Positions 6,522 through 7,556 of a DNA stretch of 7,556 bases are shown in pieces. This DNA is from an uncultured Rhodanobacter sp. (GTDB lineage: Bacteria > Pseudomonadota > Gammaproteobacteria > Xanthomonadales > Rhodanobacteraceae). The stretch is taken from the NCBI GenBank assembly GCA_937906285.1, contig CALCWL010000327.1, positions 1 to 7,556 of the forward strand. Reading direction: 5' to 3'. The notes under the pieces are model-generated. The model did not search any database and was not told the origin of the DNA. It saw only the letters and a list, made by a program, of their open reading frames with translations. Position 1 is the first letter of the stretch. The number at the start of each line of letters is the position of its first letter. Position numbers and translations under genes: made by a program.

Positions 6522-7163
6522 TTATTGCGAAGCCTTGTCCTGCTGGGCTTTCAGCTCGCGATAGCGGGCCAGCTGCTTGACCTGCTCCTGCACCGTCTGC
6601 GCGCGCAGCGTCTGCTGGCGTTGCAAGGTGGCGCGCAGGGCGGTGACGACGTTGCGCTGCGCGGCGACGCTGTCGGTGAGGAACTTCGGCACCGGCTTCT
6701 TGGCGTTCTCGATCTCCGCGGCGCGGGCCAGCAGGTCGGTCAGTGCCTTCTCCTGGCTGCGCAGGTTGATTCGGGTGGTGCGGATCTGCTGGTCGACGGT
6801 GTCCAGCGTCTGCTGCAGCGAGATCTTGTACGACTCCTCGTCCGGGTAGGCATTGAGCATCTGCGCCTCGGCGTTGGCCAGTTCCTGCGCCGCGCGCTGT
6901 TTGGCCGCCTCGGCCTCGGCCAGCTTGGCCGCCGCGGCGCGCTCCTCGGGGTTGAGCTGACGCGACACGTGGCTCACCACCATGCCGCGGTCGTTGACGA
7001 GGTCGTAGCCGTACTTCATCGCGTCGGCGGTGAGGCTGTCGCTGTAATGCACCAGGCCTTGGCTGTCGTACCACTTGTAACGCACGCTGCCGGTGTTCTG
7101 GGCTGACACGGCGAGGCTCGCGCCCATCGCGACGGCAGCCAGAATGAGCAGTGATTTGCGCAT
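6522..7163 (-). CDS. Exported DUF4124 domain protein with C-terminal coiled coil
   Basis: This 213-residue protein has no established function. The N-terminus, MRKSLLILAAVAMGASLAVSAQ, has a basic start, a hydrophobic core and an Ala-x-Ala-like cleavage region (V-S-A at 19-21), so it is probably exported to the periplasm by Sec. A DUF4124 domain follows (about 27-45, YKWYDSQGLVHYSDS), a short beta-rich motif common in secreted Proteobacterial proteins. Residues about 70-105 and 115-212 are rich in Ala, Gln, Glu, Lys and Arg and should form long helices or coiled coil, broken by a PVPKF segment near 157-161. There is one methionine 13 codons upstream (7202). I chose 7163 because AGGAG (7173-7169) lies 5 nt before it, the signal peptide starts there, and a likely -10 (7188-7183) falls inside the longer version. 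It is convergent with algC and downstream of pyrE on the same strand. Confidence 0.88.
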   Translation of the reverse strand: MRKSLLILAAVAMGASLAVSAQNTGSVRYKWYDSQGLVHYSDSLTADAMKYGYDLVNDRGMVVSHVSRQLNPEERAAAAKLAEAEAAKQRAAQELANAEAQMLNAYPDEESYKISLQQTLDTVDQQIRTTRINLRSQEKALTDLLARAAEIENAKKPVPKFLTDSVAAQRNVVTALRATLQRQQTLRAQTVQEQVKQLARYRELKAQQDKASQ

Positions 7164-7182
7164 GGGTTCTCCTGTTGGCCGG

Positions 7183-7188
7183 AGTATA
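7183..7188 (-). promoter_or_regulatory. Probable sigma-70 -10 element of the DUF4124 gene
   Basis: Read on the minus strand, 7188-7183 is TATACT, five of six bases of the consensus -10. Transcription would start near 7176, leaving a leader of about 12 nt that includes the AGGAG at 7173-7169. The -35 region 17 nt upstream has no good match. This suggests the gene has its own transcript, independent of pyrE. Confidence 0.5.
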
Positions 7189-7266
7189 GCCGGGTCCGCC
7201 ATGCTGGCTGGTTGCCGGCGGCGCTGCTGTGATCGGGTTGGCTGGAGTCTATTCGTCGGGGCATGA

Positions 7267-7290
7267 ACCGGCGGCGTATGCCGCGCCGGT
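7267..7290 (-). terminator. Possible hairpin at the end of pyrE
   Basis: ACCGGC (7267-7272) pairs with GCCGGT (7285-7290), and an inner GGC/GCC pairing is possible with a 2-nt bulge around a GTAT loop. The stem begins within the pyrE stop codon (7292-7290). No T-run follows on the minus strand, so it is a weak terminator candidate. Confidence 0.3.
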
Positions 7291-7556
7291 CAGCGGTGTA
7301 CGCCGTAGCGGGCGCGGTAATCGAGCAATCGTGCATGTTCGGCGGCCAGTTGCGGCTGCGCGCCGGCATATTCCAGTACGTCATCCAGGCAAGTGATGGC
7401 GATCACCGGGATGCCGTGCTCGGCGGCGACTTCCTGCGCGGCGGAGCGGTCGCCCTGGCCGCGCTCCTGGCGATCCAGCGCAATCAGCACGCCGGCCGGT
7501 GTGGCGCCGTGGGCGCGGATCAGCGCCAGCGACTCGCGCACCGCGGTGCCGGCGGT
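7290..7556 (-). CDS. pyrE: Orotate phosphoribosyltransferase, C-terminal 88 residues (5' end cut by window edge)
   Basis: PyrE joins orotate to PRPP to make OMP, the fifth step of de novo pyrimidine synthesis, in the cytoplasm. The window enters the gene at TAGTAVRESLALIRAHGA. The leading TAGTA is the end of the PRPP-binding signature normally reading DDVITAGTA. It then runs through GVLIALDRQERGQG, the segment after the catalytic loop region, to a helical tail ending YRARYGVHR. The C-terminus fits the gammaproteobacterial family, whose members are about 215 residues, so roughly 125 residues lie outside. The frame is open to the window edge; an apparent start at the internal GTG at 7541 is not the true start. 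It is followed on the same strand, after 126 bp, by the DUF4124 gene. Confidence 0.93.
   Translation of the reverse strand, partial: TAGTAVRESLALIRAHGATPAGVLIALDRQERGQGDRSAAQEVAAEHGIPVIAITCLDDVLEYAGAQPQLAAEHARLLDYRARYGVHR

Overview
The window is chromosomal housekeeping DNA from a high-GC gammaproteobacterium. Protein sequence, gene order and GC bias at third codon positions point to the Xanthomonadales, most likely a Rhodanobacteraceae-type organism such as Rhodanobacter or Dyella. That placement rests on recalled protein similarity (ArgS, AlgC C-terminus, DUF4124 protein) and was not computed. I see no insertion sequence, CRISPR array, tRNA, rRNA, prophage or defence system.

Layout: the 5' part of argS (arginyl-tRNA synthetase, minus strand) runs off the left edge. 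A 422-bp non-coding gap follows, with an AT-rich core and matches to the DnaA box. Then comes radC (minus), divergent from a plus-strand run of coaBC, dut and algC. coaBC and dut overlap by 4 bp, and a strong inverted repeat lies between dut and algC. A hairpin separates algC from a convergent minus-strand gene for an exported DUF4124/coiled-coil protein, which has its own -10 element and Shine-Dalgarno. The C-terminal part of pyrE (minus) runs off the right edge.

Functionally, coaBC makes 4'-phosphopantetheine for coenzyme A, dut removes dUTP and supplies dUMP for thymidylate, algC interconverts hexose 1- and 6-phosphates for LPS and exopolysaccharide precursors, and pyrE makes OMP for pyrimidines. 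The order radC / coaBC-dut-algC / pyrE is an old gammaproteobacterial neighbourhood, also known from Pseudomonas, where argB follows algC. Here argB is not between algC and pyrE.

The most notable features are: the AlgC enzyme fused to a roughly 330-residue N-terminal module with two membrane helices and a predicted periplasmic sensor-like domain; the DnaA-box-like cluster in the argS leader; and the perfect 9-bp inverted repeat between dut and algC. I found no convincing entirely new system.
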